The translations under genes were made by a program, and so were the position numbers. DNA of 64,000 bases, taken from CAWHQZ01 sp963831645 (GTDB taxonomy: Bacteria > Pseudomonadota > Alphaproteobacteria > Rhizobiales > Aestuariivirgaceae). Shown here one piece after another: positions 19,979 through 28,956 of the stretch (positions are counted from its first letter, which is position 1; each line of letters begins with the position of its first letter). The stretch spans positions 248,001-312,000 of the forward strand of contig CAWHQZ010000009.1 in assembly GCA_963831645.1 (NCBI GenBank), given 5' to 3'. The notes beneath the pieces were generated by a model. That model made no database searches. It was not told where the DNA came from and worked only from the letters and a program-made list of their open reading frames with translations.

Positions 19979-20509
19979 TCAGACCTTCTCGACCTGACCG
20001 AACTCGAGCTCGACAGGCGTGGCGCGGCCGAAAATCGATACCGCCACCTTCAGCCGGGAACGTTCCTCGTCCACTTCCTCGACAAGCCCGTTGAACGATG
20101 CAAACGGGCCATCGGCGACCCGCACCTGCTCGCCGATCTCGAAGGTCACCGACGACCGTGGCCGCTCGATACCCTCCTGCACCTGATGCAAGATGCGGTC
20201 CGCTTCTACTTCGGAAATTGCCACCGGCCTGTTGTCGGAGCCGAGAAAGCCAGTAACCTTGGGAGTGTTTTTGATCAGGTGGTAGGCTTCATCCGTCAGA
20301 TCCATCTTCACCAGCACGTATCCCGGAAAGAAGCGCCGGGCGCTCGCGATCTTTTTGCCGCGCCGCATTTCGACCACCTCTTCGGTGGGCACGAGCACAT
20401 CCTCGAAAAGGTGACCAAGCCCCTTCTGTTTGGCCTGCTCCTTGATTGATTCTGCGACCTTGTTTTCGAAGTTCGAGTAGGCGTGCACGATGTACCAGCG
20501 CTTGGTCAT
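19979..20509 (-). CDS. nusG: Transcription termination/antitermination factor NusG
   Basis: The ATG at 20509 gives 176 residues starting MTKRWYIVHAYSNFENKVAES; an in-frame TTG at 20527 is possible but less like the family. The NGN domain (through FFPGYVLVKM near residue 60) is followed by the KOW motif (EQVRVADGPFASFNGLVEEVDEERSRL). NusG links RNA polymerase to Rho or to the ribosome through S10. It lies directly after secE. Confidence 0.95.
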   Translation of the reverse strand: MTKRWYIVHAYSNFENKVAESIKEQAKQKGLGHLFEDVLVPTEEVVEMRRGKKIASARRFFPGYVLVKMDLTDEAYHLIKNTPKVTGFLGSDNRPVAISEVEADRILHQVQEGIERPRSSVTFEIGEQVRVADGPFASFNGLVEEVDEERSRLKVAVSIFGRATPVELEFGQVEKV

Positions 20510-20543
20510 TTCCTGAGCCACGTTCAAAGCTTTCGTCCGATCG

Positions 20544-20741
20544 CTAGGTGAGCGAGAAGAGCACGCCGTCGACGATCCACTTCAGAACCGCATCGACGCC
20601 GAGGAAGAATACCGAGGACAGCGCCACCATGATCAGCACCATGATGGTGGTGACGACGGTCTCGTTGCGGGTGGGCCAGGTGACCTTGGCGGTCTCCTGG
20701 CGCACCTGCTGGAGGAACTGGATCGGACTTGTCTTGGTCAT
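20544..20741 (-). CDS. secE: Preprotein translocase subunit SecE
   Basis: A 65-residue protein from the ATG at 20741 (GAAGG is suitably spaced before it). It has the short bacterial form: an amphipathic segment with TSPIQFLQQVRQETAKVTWPTRNE, the SecE signature, then a single transmembrane helix (about 32-55). SecE clamps SecY in the Sec channel. The secE-nusG pair following tRNA-Trp is a conserved bacterial order. Confidence 0.94.
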   Translation of the reverse strand: MTKTSPIQFLQQVRQETAKVTWPTRNETVVTTIMVLIMVALSSVFFLGVDAVLKWIVDGVLFSLT

Positions 20742-20796
20742 CTGCATCCTTCGCGGCGGGCGCTCGGCCCGCCTCTTCTCCGGGTTGTCGTCTTGC

Positions 20797-20872
<76 letters not shown>

Positions 20873-20879
20873 GTCTTCC

Positions 20880-22070
<1,191 letters not shown>

Positions 22071-22086
22071 TTGCGCCTTTTCCTCT

Positions 22087-22160
22087 TGGAGCGGGTGAGG
22101 GGAATCGAACCCCCGTCTTCAGCTTGGAAGGCTGTTGCTCTACCATTGAGCTACACCCGC
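22087..22160 (-). tRNA. tRNA-Gly (anticodon TCC)
   Basis: A 74-base tRNA with encoded CCA. The acceptor stem pairs GCGGGTG with CACCCGC, the anticodon loop is CTTCCAA (TCC) and the T-arm is GGGGGTTCGATTCCCC. It is located 16 bases before the tuf copy 2 start and probably shares its transcript. Confidence 0.97.
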
Positions 22161-22264
22161 CTGAATCTGTTCCGGTAGTTTGAACTTTCTCCGACGGGTG
22201 CCTCGCCAGCGATCTCCTAACATGCGCCATCATCCGCCCGCCTCAGTCTTGCCGCCCTTGTCCG

Positions 22265-22349
22265 TGGTGGGGGAGGTAGGACTCGAACCTACGAAGGCGA
22301 AGCCAGCGGATTTACAGTCCGCCCCCTTTGCCGCTCGGGACACTCCCCC
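22265..22349 (-). tRNA. tRNA-Tyr (anticodon GTA)
   Basis: An 85-base class II tRNA with a long variable arm and encoded CCA. The acceptor pairs GGGGGAG with CTCCCCC and the anticodon is GTA (loop ACTGTAAAT). It heads the tRNA-Tyr, tRNA-Gly, tuf, tRNA-Trp series. Confidence 0.97.
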
Positions 22350-22433
22350 GTGACAGGAGGCAAACGAACTTATGCGCGCAAAACATTGTGCCCGGTCTTT
22401 TGGGGCCGGGCTTGAGGGGCGCTTTATGGCGGA

Positions 22434-23189
22434 ATGGAGCCCTTCCTGTCAACAACCAAGAGCCCGATGACCGACACTATATACGGGGTCCATCCGGTCG
22501 AGGCGGCGCTGGTCAACCCGGGGCGCAAGTTGCGCCGCCTGTGGCTGACAAAAAACGGCTATGCGCGCCTGAAGGCGAGCCTGTCGAGCCTGCCGCTCGA
22601 GCCCCAAATCGTGCACCCCCGGGAGCTCGACCGCAAACTCGAGCCTGGCGCCGTTCACCAGGGTATCATCCTCGAGGCAGACCCCCTGCCCGCGCCCGAC
22701 CTCGGCCAAATCGAGCCTCACGGCATAATCGCCGTTCTCGACCAGGTTACCGACCCCCACAATGTCGGCGCCATCATGCGCTCCTGTGCTGCCTTCTCGG
22801 TAAAAGCGCTCGTCACTACCGCCCGCCACAGTCCGGAGGCTTCGGGCGTCCTCTTCAAGGCGGCCTCGGGCGCGGCCGAGCTCGTCGACTACGTGAAGGT
22901 CACCAATCTCGCCCGCGCGCTCGAAGAGCTGAAGGCGCGCGGCTTTCGTGTGATTGGCCTCGACAGCGGCGCTTCCGCACCGATCGAGGAGGAGGCAACG
23001 CGGCGGCCGTTGGCGTTGGTGCTCGGCGCGGAGGGCAAGGGGCTGCGCCAGCTCACCCGCCGGATCTGCGACCACCTGGTACGTCTCGAGCTTCCGGGCG
23101 CGATCCGCAGCCTCAACGTATCGAACGCCGCGGCGCTCGCTCTTCATGAGTTGACCCGCCCGAGGCCAAAAACGAATGAGAGATCATAG
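22434..23189 (+). CDS. rlmB: 23S rRNA (guanosine-2'-O-)-methyltransferase, RlmB type
   Basis: A SpoU/TrmH-type methyltransferase of 251 residues. The N-terminal substrate-binding domain begins near TIYGVHPVEAAL. The C-terminal knotted domain carries the three SPOUT motifs: LDQVTDPHNVGAIMRS (about 102-117), LGAEGKGLRQLTR (about 192-204) and LPGAIRSLNVSNAAALALHE (about 214-233). RlmB modifies G2251 of 23S rRNA in the P loop. A start at 22467 (MTDTIYGVHP) is equally possible. The stop (TAG) touches the start of the next gene. Confidence 0.9.
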   Translation: MEPFLSTTKSPMTDTIYGVHPVEAALVNPGRKLRRLWLTKNGYARLKASLSSLPLEPQIVHPRELDRKLEPGAVHQGIILEADPLPAPDLGQIEPHGIIAVLDQVTDPHNVGAIMRSCAAFSVKALVTTARHSPEASGVLFKAASGAAELVDYVKVTNLARALEELKARGFRVIGLDSGASAPIEEEATRRPLALVLGAEGKGLRQLTRRICDHLVRLELPGAIRSLNVSNAAALALHELTRPRPKTNERS

Positions 23190-23699
23190 ATGAAAGCTCA
23201 CTTCGCAATGTTCGCCGGCTATAGCGGTTGGGCCAACGAAAGGCTCTACGCAGCGGCGGCGCGCCTTCCCGACGCAGATTACCGCCGCGATCACGGGGCC
23301 TTCTTCCGCTCGGTCCACGGCACTCTCAACCACATTCTTGTCGGCGATCGAATCTGGATGCACCGCTTCACGGGAGCGGGCGAGCCGCCGCGTTCCCTCG
23401 ACGCCATTCTGCATGATGAATTTGAGCCACTGCGCTCTGCCCGCCGGGCCGAAGATGAGCGCATCCTGCAATACATCAATGGTTTGAGCGAAGCCGGTCT
23501 CGCCGGGACGATTCGATATCGGACGATTTCCAACCCGGCGGACATCGAGCAACCGCTCGCGCCGGCGCTTGCCCATTTCTTCAACCACCAGACCCATCAC
23601 AGGGGCCAAGCGCACGCCCTCCTCACCCGCATCCTGGGCGAGGCTCCTTCACTCGACCTGCTCTTCTATCAGCGCGAAACGGGGGTCGGACTGTCATAA
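23190..23699 (+). CDS. DinB family four-helix metal-binding protein
   Basis: The 169-residue protein shows the DinB pattern: a helical bundle with a first metal-ligand histidine in GTLNHILVGD (H48) and a later HxxxH pair in HFFNHQTHHRGQ (H133, H137). Members include damage-inducible DinB, maleylpyruvate isomerases and thiol-dependent transferases; the substrate is not evident. The ATG follows the rlmB stop without a gap, so the two are probably cotranscribed, though no functional link is known. Confidence 0.85.
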   Translation: MKAHFAMFAGYSGWANERLYAAAARLPDADYRRDHGAFFRSVHGTLNHILVGDRIWMHRFTGAGEPPRSLDAILHDEFEPLRSARRAEDERILQYINGLSEAGLAGTIRYRTISNPADIEQPLAPALAHFFNHQTHHRGQAHALLTRILGEAPSLDLLFYQRETGVGLS

Positions 23700-23752
23700 G
23701 GGAAGGCTGTTCGGCGCCCATGCGATGACGGCGTGCTCCCCGATGCATAGCG

Positions 23753-24541
23753 TCACAAGCTGCGGGTGGCCCCGCCATCGATGCGCAACGCAATGCCGGT
23801 GATGTAAGAGGCGCGCATGCTCGCCAGGAACGCGGCCGCTGCACCGAATTCCATCGGCTCGCCGTAGCGCCGGGCGGGGATATCGGCAGCGGCTTCGGCG
23901 GCGATCGCCGAAGCGGTCACTCCCCGCCTGGCAGCAGCGGCGCGATCCAGTGCTTCGGTACGGGCAGTTGCGATGCTCCCCGGAAGGATGAGGTTGACGG
24001 TCACCCCGTCGCGGGCAACCTCGCCGGCGAGCGTCTTCATCCACAGGGCAAGTGCACTTCGCAGCGCGTTTGAGATCGCCAGCGCCGAGAAGGGCTCGAC
24101 GATCGAGGTCGACGACACAGCGAGCACGCGGCCGAACTTGTTCCGGCGCATGTGCGGGAGCACCAGCTCGGTCAGCCGCATCTGGTTCAGCACCATGGCT
24201 TCGAACTGCCGCTGCCACAGCTCGGCATCCACCTGCGTCACGTCGACCGGCGGCGGTCCGCCGCTGTTGTTCACAAGGATGTCGAGCGGGCCCAGGGCGT
24301 CCAGGACGGCGCGGTATGCGCGCTCGATTTCCGGCCATTTCCCGATATCGGCGGCAGCGACGGCGACTCTTCCGCTGGCCTTTGTCCGGATGGCATCGGC
24401 AGCGGCTTCGAGCTTCTCCTTGCTTCGCGAAATAAGGCCCACCGCGGCGCCTTCGTCAGCCAAGGCCGTTGCAATCGCGAATCCGAGCCCCTGGCTGGCG
24501 CCGAGCACCAACGCGACTTTCCCGGAGAGACCAAGATCCAT
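23753..24541 (-). CDS. Short-chain dehydrogenase/reductase lacking the canonical Tyr-Lys pair
   Basis: A Rossmann-fold SDR of 262 residues with the cofactor motif GASQGLG (14-20), NNSGG (91-95) and SSTS (143-146). The usual catalytic YxxxK should fall about 13 residues after the serine, but the sequence there is SNALR, placing Ser157 and Arg161 where Tyr and Lys are expected. A recognised subgroup of 3-oxoacyl-ACP-reductase-like SDRs shares this feature. The gene is convergent with the DinB gene. The substrate is unknown. Confidence 0.85.
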   Translation of the reverse strand: MDLGLSGKVALVLGASQGLGFAIATALADEGAAVGLISRSKEKLEAAADAIRTKASGRVAVAAADIGKWPEIERAYRAVLDALGPLDILVNNSGGPPPVDVTQVDAELWQRQFEAMVLNQMRLTELVLPHMRRNKFGRVLAVSSTSIVEPFSALAISNALRSALALWMKTLAGEVARDGVTVNLILPGSIATARTEALDRAAAARRGVTASAIAAEAAADIPARRYGEPMEFGAAAAFLASMRASYITGIALRIDGGATRSL

Positions 24542-24752
24542 GACGGTGGATTTGTATGGCTGTGGATTGAAGTACGTGCCGGTGGTGTTCCCGGTCGCTC
24601 AAACTAGGCGAAAGCAGGCCCTGCCGGCAACGGACGAGATGACGGGGGCTGGCCGTCGCGCCTGCAATCGAGATGGCGGAGAGATGGCGGCCGTCCTGCT
24701 TGACCGGGATTCGGCCCGCGCCTAGAGAGGCCATAACTGTTTCTGCGCGATC

Positions 24753-24828
<76 letters not shown>

Positions 24829-24874
24829 CTTGACTCAATAGCTTGCGAGCGTAGCGCGGTTTCGTGGGCCTTAC

Positions 24875-25264
24875 CTATTCTTCGATCTTTGAGTTTGACC
24901 CTGTCGCCGCTTCGATTGCTGTGAAAAGCCGGCATGCATCAAATGGCTTGTTCAGATACGCGATGCAGCCGCAGTTCATCGCCTTCATGCGGGTCATGTC
25001 GTTGTCAGATCCGGTCATGAATATGATGGGAAATTTGAAGCCCGCCGCAGAAAGCTGGCGCCCCAGTTCCACCCCTGAGCTATCGCCGAGCTGGATATCG
25101 ACAATGAGGCACGTCGCTTCACTCGTCGCCGCGGCACTGAGAAAACCCTCGGCCGAGGCAAATACCTCCGCCCGGTATCCGTATGCCGACAGGAGATGTT
25201 CCAGCGCGCAACGCACTCCTGCATCGTCGTCCACAACCGCAATAACACTTCGCCGCATCTTCAC
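24875..25264 (-). CDS. Single-domain response regulator (orphan receiver)
   Basis: The 129 residues make up one receiver domain with no output domain. The acidic pocket is D12-D14, the phospho-acceptor is D56 (CLIVDIQLG), the switch Thr is T84 and the conserved Lys is K106 (YLNKPF). The sequence resembles FixJ/NarL-type receivers cut off before the HTH. No kinase is adjacent; the nearest is the heme-type histidine kinase 3.7 kb away on the same strand. It is divergent from the AraC-type gene. Confidence 0.88.
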   Translation of the reverse strand: MKMRRSVIAVVDDDAGVRCALEHLLSAYGYRAEVFASAEGFLSAAATSEATCLIVDIQLGDSSGVELGRQLSAAGFKFPIIFMTGSDNDMTRMKAMNCGCIAYLNKPFDACRLFTAIEAATGSNSKIEE

Positions 25265-25442
25265 TTTGCCGCACCGTCACAAGGAATCCATCAGGGGGTT
25301 TGCAACTGCTCGGCTCGTCCGTTCCCGGCTCGAAGTCGGAGCAATCTGCAGGCTGGATGTGATATGGGCGACATGCCGCGAACGTCTTGTTATGATCTGC
25401 CAAAAATTTGTCGGTGCATGCCAACCCGAGTCGGAAACCGAA

Positions 25443-26467
25443 ATGGCCCGAGAGCTTCCAAGCGCCGCCGGGGGCGTAGCGCGACTCGCCTACGCCCGAG
25501 CGAAAGCGGCCGGGGTTGCGCTGGAGCCGCTATTGAAGAAAGCGGGCCTGAGCGCTCACCAAATCGAAGACGAGCGCGTCCGTCTCAAGGTTCGAGATCA
25601 AATCAGGTTTCTGAATGTTGCCGCCAGCACCCTGGAGGACGAATATCTCGGGTTTCACCTTGCTCAGCTCCTGGAGCTTCGACAAGTCGGATTGCTTTAC
25701 TATGTCCTCGCTTCCTCGGAAACATTGATCGAGGCCGTGCAGAGAGCAGTACGGTACAGCTCGATCGCCAATGACGGCATAATCCTGAAATGCATTGATG
25801 CCGGGCATGTCGGCATATCGCTGCGCTATGTTGGTGTCAGTCGTCATCTGGATCGCCATCAGATCGAATTCTGGGTGACGGCGATCGTCCGGATCTGCCG
25901 ACAGTTGACAGGCCTTCGCCTTCTGCCAAGCCGCGTCCGGCTCACTCACCTCCGGGAACGCCGCAGTACGGAACTTTCTGAATTTTTCGGCGACGACATT
26001 CAGTTTGGTGCATCCGCTGATGAAATTGCATTCGCAGGGATCTGCCCGTCATCAGCGCCGACCGCTACCTCAATCAGCTCATGGTCAGTTACTGCGAAGA
26101 GGCCCTTACTCGTCGACGAGATAACAGTGGTTCTTTTCGATCAAACGTCGAAAATGCGATCGCTCCGCTGCTGCCGCACGGGAAAGCGCGGGCCGCAGCA
26201 GTCGCACGCCAACTCGGGGTAAGCCAGCGAACATTTGCACGGCGGCTGTCAATGGAAGGGCTGACATTTTCCGACCTCCGGGAACGCCTGAGATCCGATC
26301 TCGCAAATCACTACCTGGCCGACGAAGTCTTGACGATTTCCCAGATCGCATAGTTGCTTGGCTATCAGGAAGTCGGGGCTTTTTCGCATGCATTCAAGCG
26401 TTGGACCGGAAAGACGCCCCGAGAGGCGCGTTCTCTTGTAGCTTCTTCACACGTCCACATCCCCTGA
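25443..26467 (+). pseudogene. AraC-family regulator, broken by a frameshift and an in-frame TAG
   Basis: The N-terminal arabinose-binding-like domain (AraC/OruR type) is read in one frame from 25443 to about 26040; an ATG at 25392 is an alternative start. The sense continues in another frame (LPVISADRYLNQLMVSYC, then ARQLGVSQRTFARRLSMEGL) through the HTH domain. A TAG at 26351-26353 then interrupts the second helix-turn-helix where homologues have Trp (ISQIAWLLGYQE), after which LLGYQEVGAFSHAFKRW and TGKTPREAR continue to a TGA at 26465. One indel and one TGG-to-TAG change therefore separate it from an intact gene. Confidence 0.82.
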
Positions 26468-26609
26468 GTCTAGGCAGCCGTTTTATACTTAGGTATAGTT
26501 CCGCCCATCCCTTCCGACGCGAGGCAAAACCAAAGTGCAATAGGCGCTGGAGCGCAATCTTTCTAGCCTGCCTCCCAGTCAAGAAACCTGATCTCGAGGG
26601 GATAAAAGA

Positions 26610-27215
26610 ATGCGTCGGACAGACTTCAGCATATTCGCCATCTGCGGCCTCCTGGTGATGATGACCTTCGCTCCTCCCGCTGTTGCCGCGCGCTCAAAAT
26701 TGCTCGCGGTCGATGAGCAGCCCGGTTACGTCCCGACCGCTAAGGATGAGTTGCTGCCCTCCAAGTACCGCCCGAAACAGGTTTCCTTCGCGACCAGCCA
26801 TCCGGCGGGAACGATTGTCGTCCACACCGATGAGCGAAATCTTTATTTGGTGACCGGCAATAACCGGGCGATCCGCTATGCCATCGGGGTGGGCCGCGAC
26901 GGTTTTCAGTGGCAGGGTTTGCTGAACATCTCGCGAAAGCAGGAGTGGCCGGATTGGCGGCCACCCTCCGAAATGATTGATCGTCAGCCTTATCTGCCCC
27001 GCTTCATGGCAGGCGGACCAGGAAATCCCCTGGGCGCGCGGGCTCTGTACCTCGGCAATTCGGTCTATCGCATTCACGGCACCAACCAGCCAAAGACCAT
27101 TGGACACGCCGTATCCTCAGGCTGTTTCCGCATGGTGAACTCCGATGTGATCGACCTCTTCAACCGTGTGTCGGTCGGCGCCAAGGTTGTGGTACTCCAA
27201 GCGGCTGCACAGTGA
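26610..27215 (+). CDS. Secreted L,D-transpeptidase (YkuD domain)
   Basis: The 201-residue protein has an N-terminal signal (hydrophobic 8-26, cleavage near AVAA) and a YkuD catalytic domain ending in the HGT...SSGCFRM motif, with His156 and catalytic Cys172. These enzymes make 3-3 peptidoglycan cross-links or attach lipoproteins or outer-membrane proteins to peptidoglycan; alphaproteobacteria often encode many copies. It stands as a single gene. Confidence 0.92.
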   Translation: MRRTDFSIFAICGLLVMMTFAPPAVAARSKLLAVDEQPGYVPTAKDELLPSKYRPKQVSFATSHPAGTIVVHTDERNLYLVTGNNRAIRYAIGVGRDGFQWQGLLNISRKQEWPDWRPPSEMIDRQPYLPRFMAGGPGNPLGARALYLGNSVYRIHGTNQPKTIGHAVSSGCFRMVNSDVIDLFNRVSVGAKVVVLQAAAQ

Positions 27216-27561
27216 ATTTTGGCTGAGAGCCGCTGCCGCTTGGCAGCGTTCATTGGTTTTAGGCCAACCCCGTGTACGAGGATAGGCGAACTCATACCTA
27301 GGTTTATCACCGGCTCACAATCCCCGGCAGGACTTGCGAAAAAATGGCCAGGCGCCAGCCTGGACAGAAGGGTTTTCGGTCCGGCATGCACAGGTGGCTG
27401 CCTGACGCGGTGGGGATATACCAATGGTTGAGAAGGTTAGACCTTGGTCCAATTGTACCGCATGTGGTCGAACTGTAGTCTGACCATCATCGAAGACATG
27501 AATTTTACCTACCCACACCGGCTCTCCTCCCGATCCCCGCGAACTCGAGCCGGTACTATGG
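27216..27561. other. Intergenic stretch without recognisable gene
   Basis: I find no convincing gene or RNA in these bases. The reading frames present have no family resemblance, and the long minus-strand frame that reaches in from the right is the shadow of DUF2092 and its neighbour. Confidence 0.4.
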
Positions 27562-27600
27562 AAAAGGCCCCCGACCCCCCTCCGAGGGCCTTTTTCTTTT
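27562..27600 (+). terminator. Rho-independent terminator
   Basis: AAAAGGCCC (27562-27570) pairs with GGGCCTTTT (27586-27594) and runs into TTTTTCTTTT. It points along the plus strand and lies about 350 bases after the L,D-transpeptidase and just before the DUF2092 gene. Confidence 0.75.
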
Positions 27601-27677
27601 GACCTACCATCCGTTCGCCGGAGAAGTCTAGCGCACCACAAAGTGTTCTCTTTTTGAACGAAAAGGAGCGCTAGGAA

Positions 27678-28457
27678 ATGAAACAATCCCTGCTGTGCTT
27701 CGCAGTGTTGGGTGGCGTGATGCTCGCCCAGCCGGCGGCACTGGGACAGGACAGCTCCAACCTGCCGAGCGAAGAAGCCGCCGATGTGAAGATCCAGATC
27801 GAGGCGCTTGGAGCGCTCGACAAGATGGCGACTTATCTGCGCACCCTGCCCTCGTTTACGCTCATCGCCGAAACAATCCAGGACGACGTCCTGGAAGGGA
27901 GCGAGAAGGTCCAGGTCGCCGGCCGCTCCACCTACCGGGTGAAAAAACCCGACCGGATGGCCCTCGATGTCGTCACCGACAAGCAAAACCGCCAATATTT
28001 CTACGACGGCAAGACGGTCACGCAGTTCGCTCCCGATCTTGGCTACTACGCGGTGTTCGAGGCGCCGGAGACGATCGGCAAGATGCTCGATGTCGCCTTC
28101 GACAAATACGACGTCGAGCTGCCGCTGGCTGATCTGTTTTTCTGGGGCACCCCGCGCAGCAACGTGAAGGAGATCAGCAGCGCCTACTTCGTCGGCGAGG
28201 CGAACATCGGCGGGCAGGTGTGCAATCACTATGCCTTTCGCGCCAACGCGGTCGATTTCCAGGTCTGGATCCGCAAGGAGGCCGACCCCTTGCCGTGCAA
28301 GCTGGTGGTGACCGACCGCGAACTGGAAGCCAAGCCGCAGTACTCCGCGACGCTCAGCTGGCAGGTCGGCGGTGAGTTCCCCGACGAGACGTTCACCTTC
28401 GTTCCGGGGGAAGGCGCCACGCAAATCGACTTTGAAGTCGTCAAGACCGCCAACTGA
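27678..28457 (+). CDS. DUF2092 family exported protein
   Basis: A 259-residue protein with a signal peptide (cleavage around residue 24, ALGQD). The body shows repeated beta-strand patterns such as YRVKKPDRMALDVVTDK, QYFYDGKTVTQFAPDLGYYA and CNHYAFRANAVDFQVWIRKEA, matching DUF2092, whose fold resembles LolA/LolB lipoprotein-sorting proteins. It may bind an acyl or lipid ligand in the periplasm; this is inferred from the fold. AAAAGGAGCG precedes the ATG. The next gene starts 9 bases on, so the two form an operon. Confidence 0.85.
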   Translation: MKQSLLCFAVLGGVMLAQPAALGQDSSNLPSEEAADVKIQIEALGALDKMATYLRTLPSFTLIAETIQDDVLEGSEKVQVAGRSTYRVKKPDRMALDVVTDKQNRQYFYDGKTVTQFAPDLGYYAVFEAPETIGKMLDVAFDKYDVELPLADLFFWGTPRSNVKEISSAYFVGEANIGGQVCNHYAFRANAVDFQVWIRKEADPLPCKLVVTDRELEAKPQYSATLSWQVGGEFPDETFTFVPGEGATQIDFEVVKTAN

Positions 28458-28466
28458 GGGGAAACG

Positions 28467-28889
28467 ATGAACTCCTGTATCCGCAGGCTCGTAGTCCTGT
28501 TCCTGGCTGCCGCAGTCACCACCGGCCCTTTGGCTATCGTCACCTCCGATCTTGCCGACGCGCGCCGCGGCGGCGGTCACCGCGGCGGTCATGGCGGTCA
28601 CCACGGCGGTCACCACGTCAAGCCAAGACCTGGGCATGGGCATCATGGCGGCCGTCACCATCATGGCCATGATCGTTATCACCGCTACGGCAATCACTAT
28701 GGCCGCTGGGCAGCCGGAGCGGTCGTTGCCGGGGCTACGGCGGCGGCCATCAACAGCGTGTACTACTCGCGGCCCTGCGGCACTACGGTCGTTCGAAACG
28801 GGAGAACCTATTACCGCTGCGGCGGGGTCTGGTACCGCCCCCGCTATCAGGGCTCCAACGTCACCTATGTGGTAGTCAACGCACCGTAG
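28467..28889 (+). CDS. Secreted His/Gly-rich protein, DUF2092 partner
   Basis: A 140-residue protein with a signal peptide (cleavage about residue 32, ADARR), a segment of roughly 45 residues made almost entirely of Gly, His and Arg (33-80), a possible transmembrane helix (AAGAVVAGATAAAINS, about 82-97), and a C-terminal module with paired cysteines (RPCGTTVVRNGRTYYRCGG). The His-rich part could bind metal. It lies in an operon with the DUF2092 gene; this pairing recurs in Rhizobiales, but I know of no described function. Confidence 0.8.
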   Translation: MNSCIRRLVVLFLAAAVTTGPLAIVTSDLADARRGGGHRGGHGGHHGGHHVKPRPGHGHHGGRHHHGHDRYHRYGNHYGRWAAGAVVAGATAAAINSVYYSRPCGTTVVRNGRTYYRCGGVWYRPRYQGSNVTYVVVNAP

Positions 28890-28956
28890 GGACGAGTCCG
28901 ACAAATCTTCGACCGAGGCATCCATGCGCCAGGTTCCGGCGCATGCTGCCTTCGAC

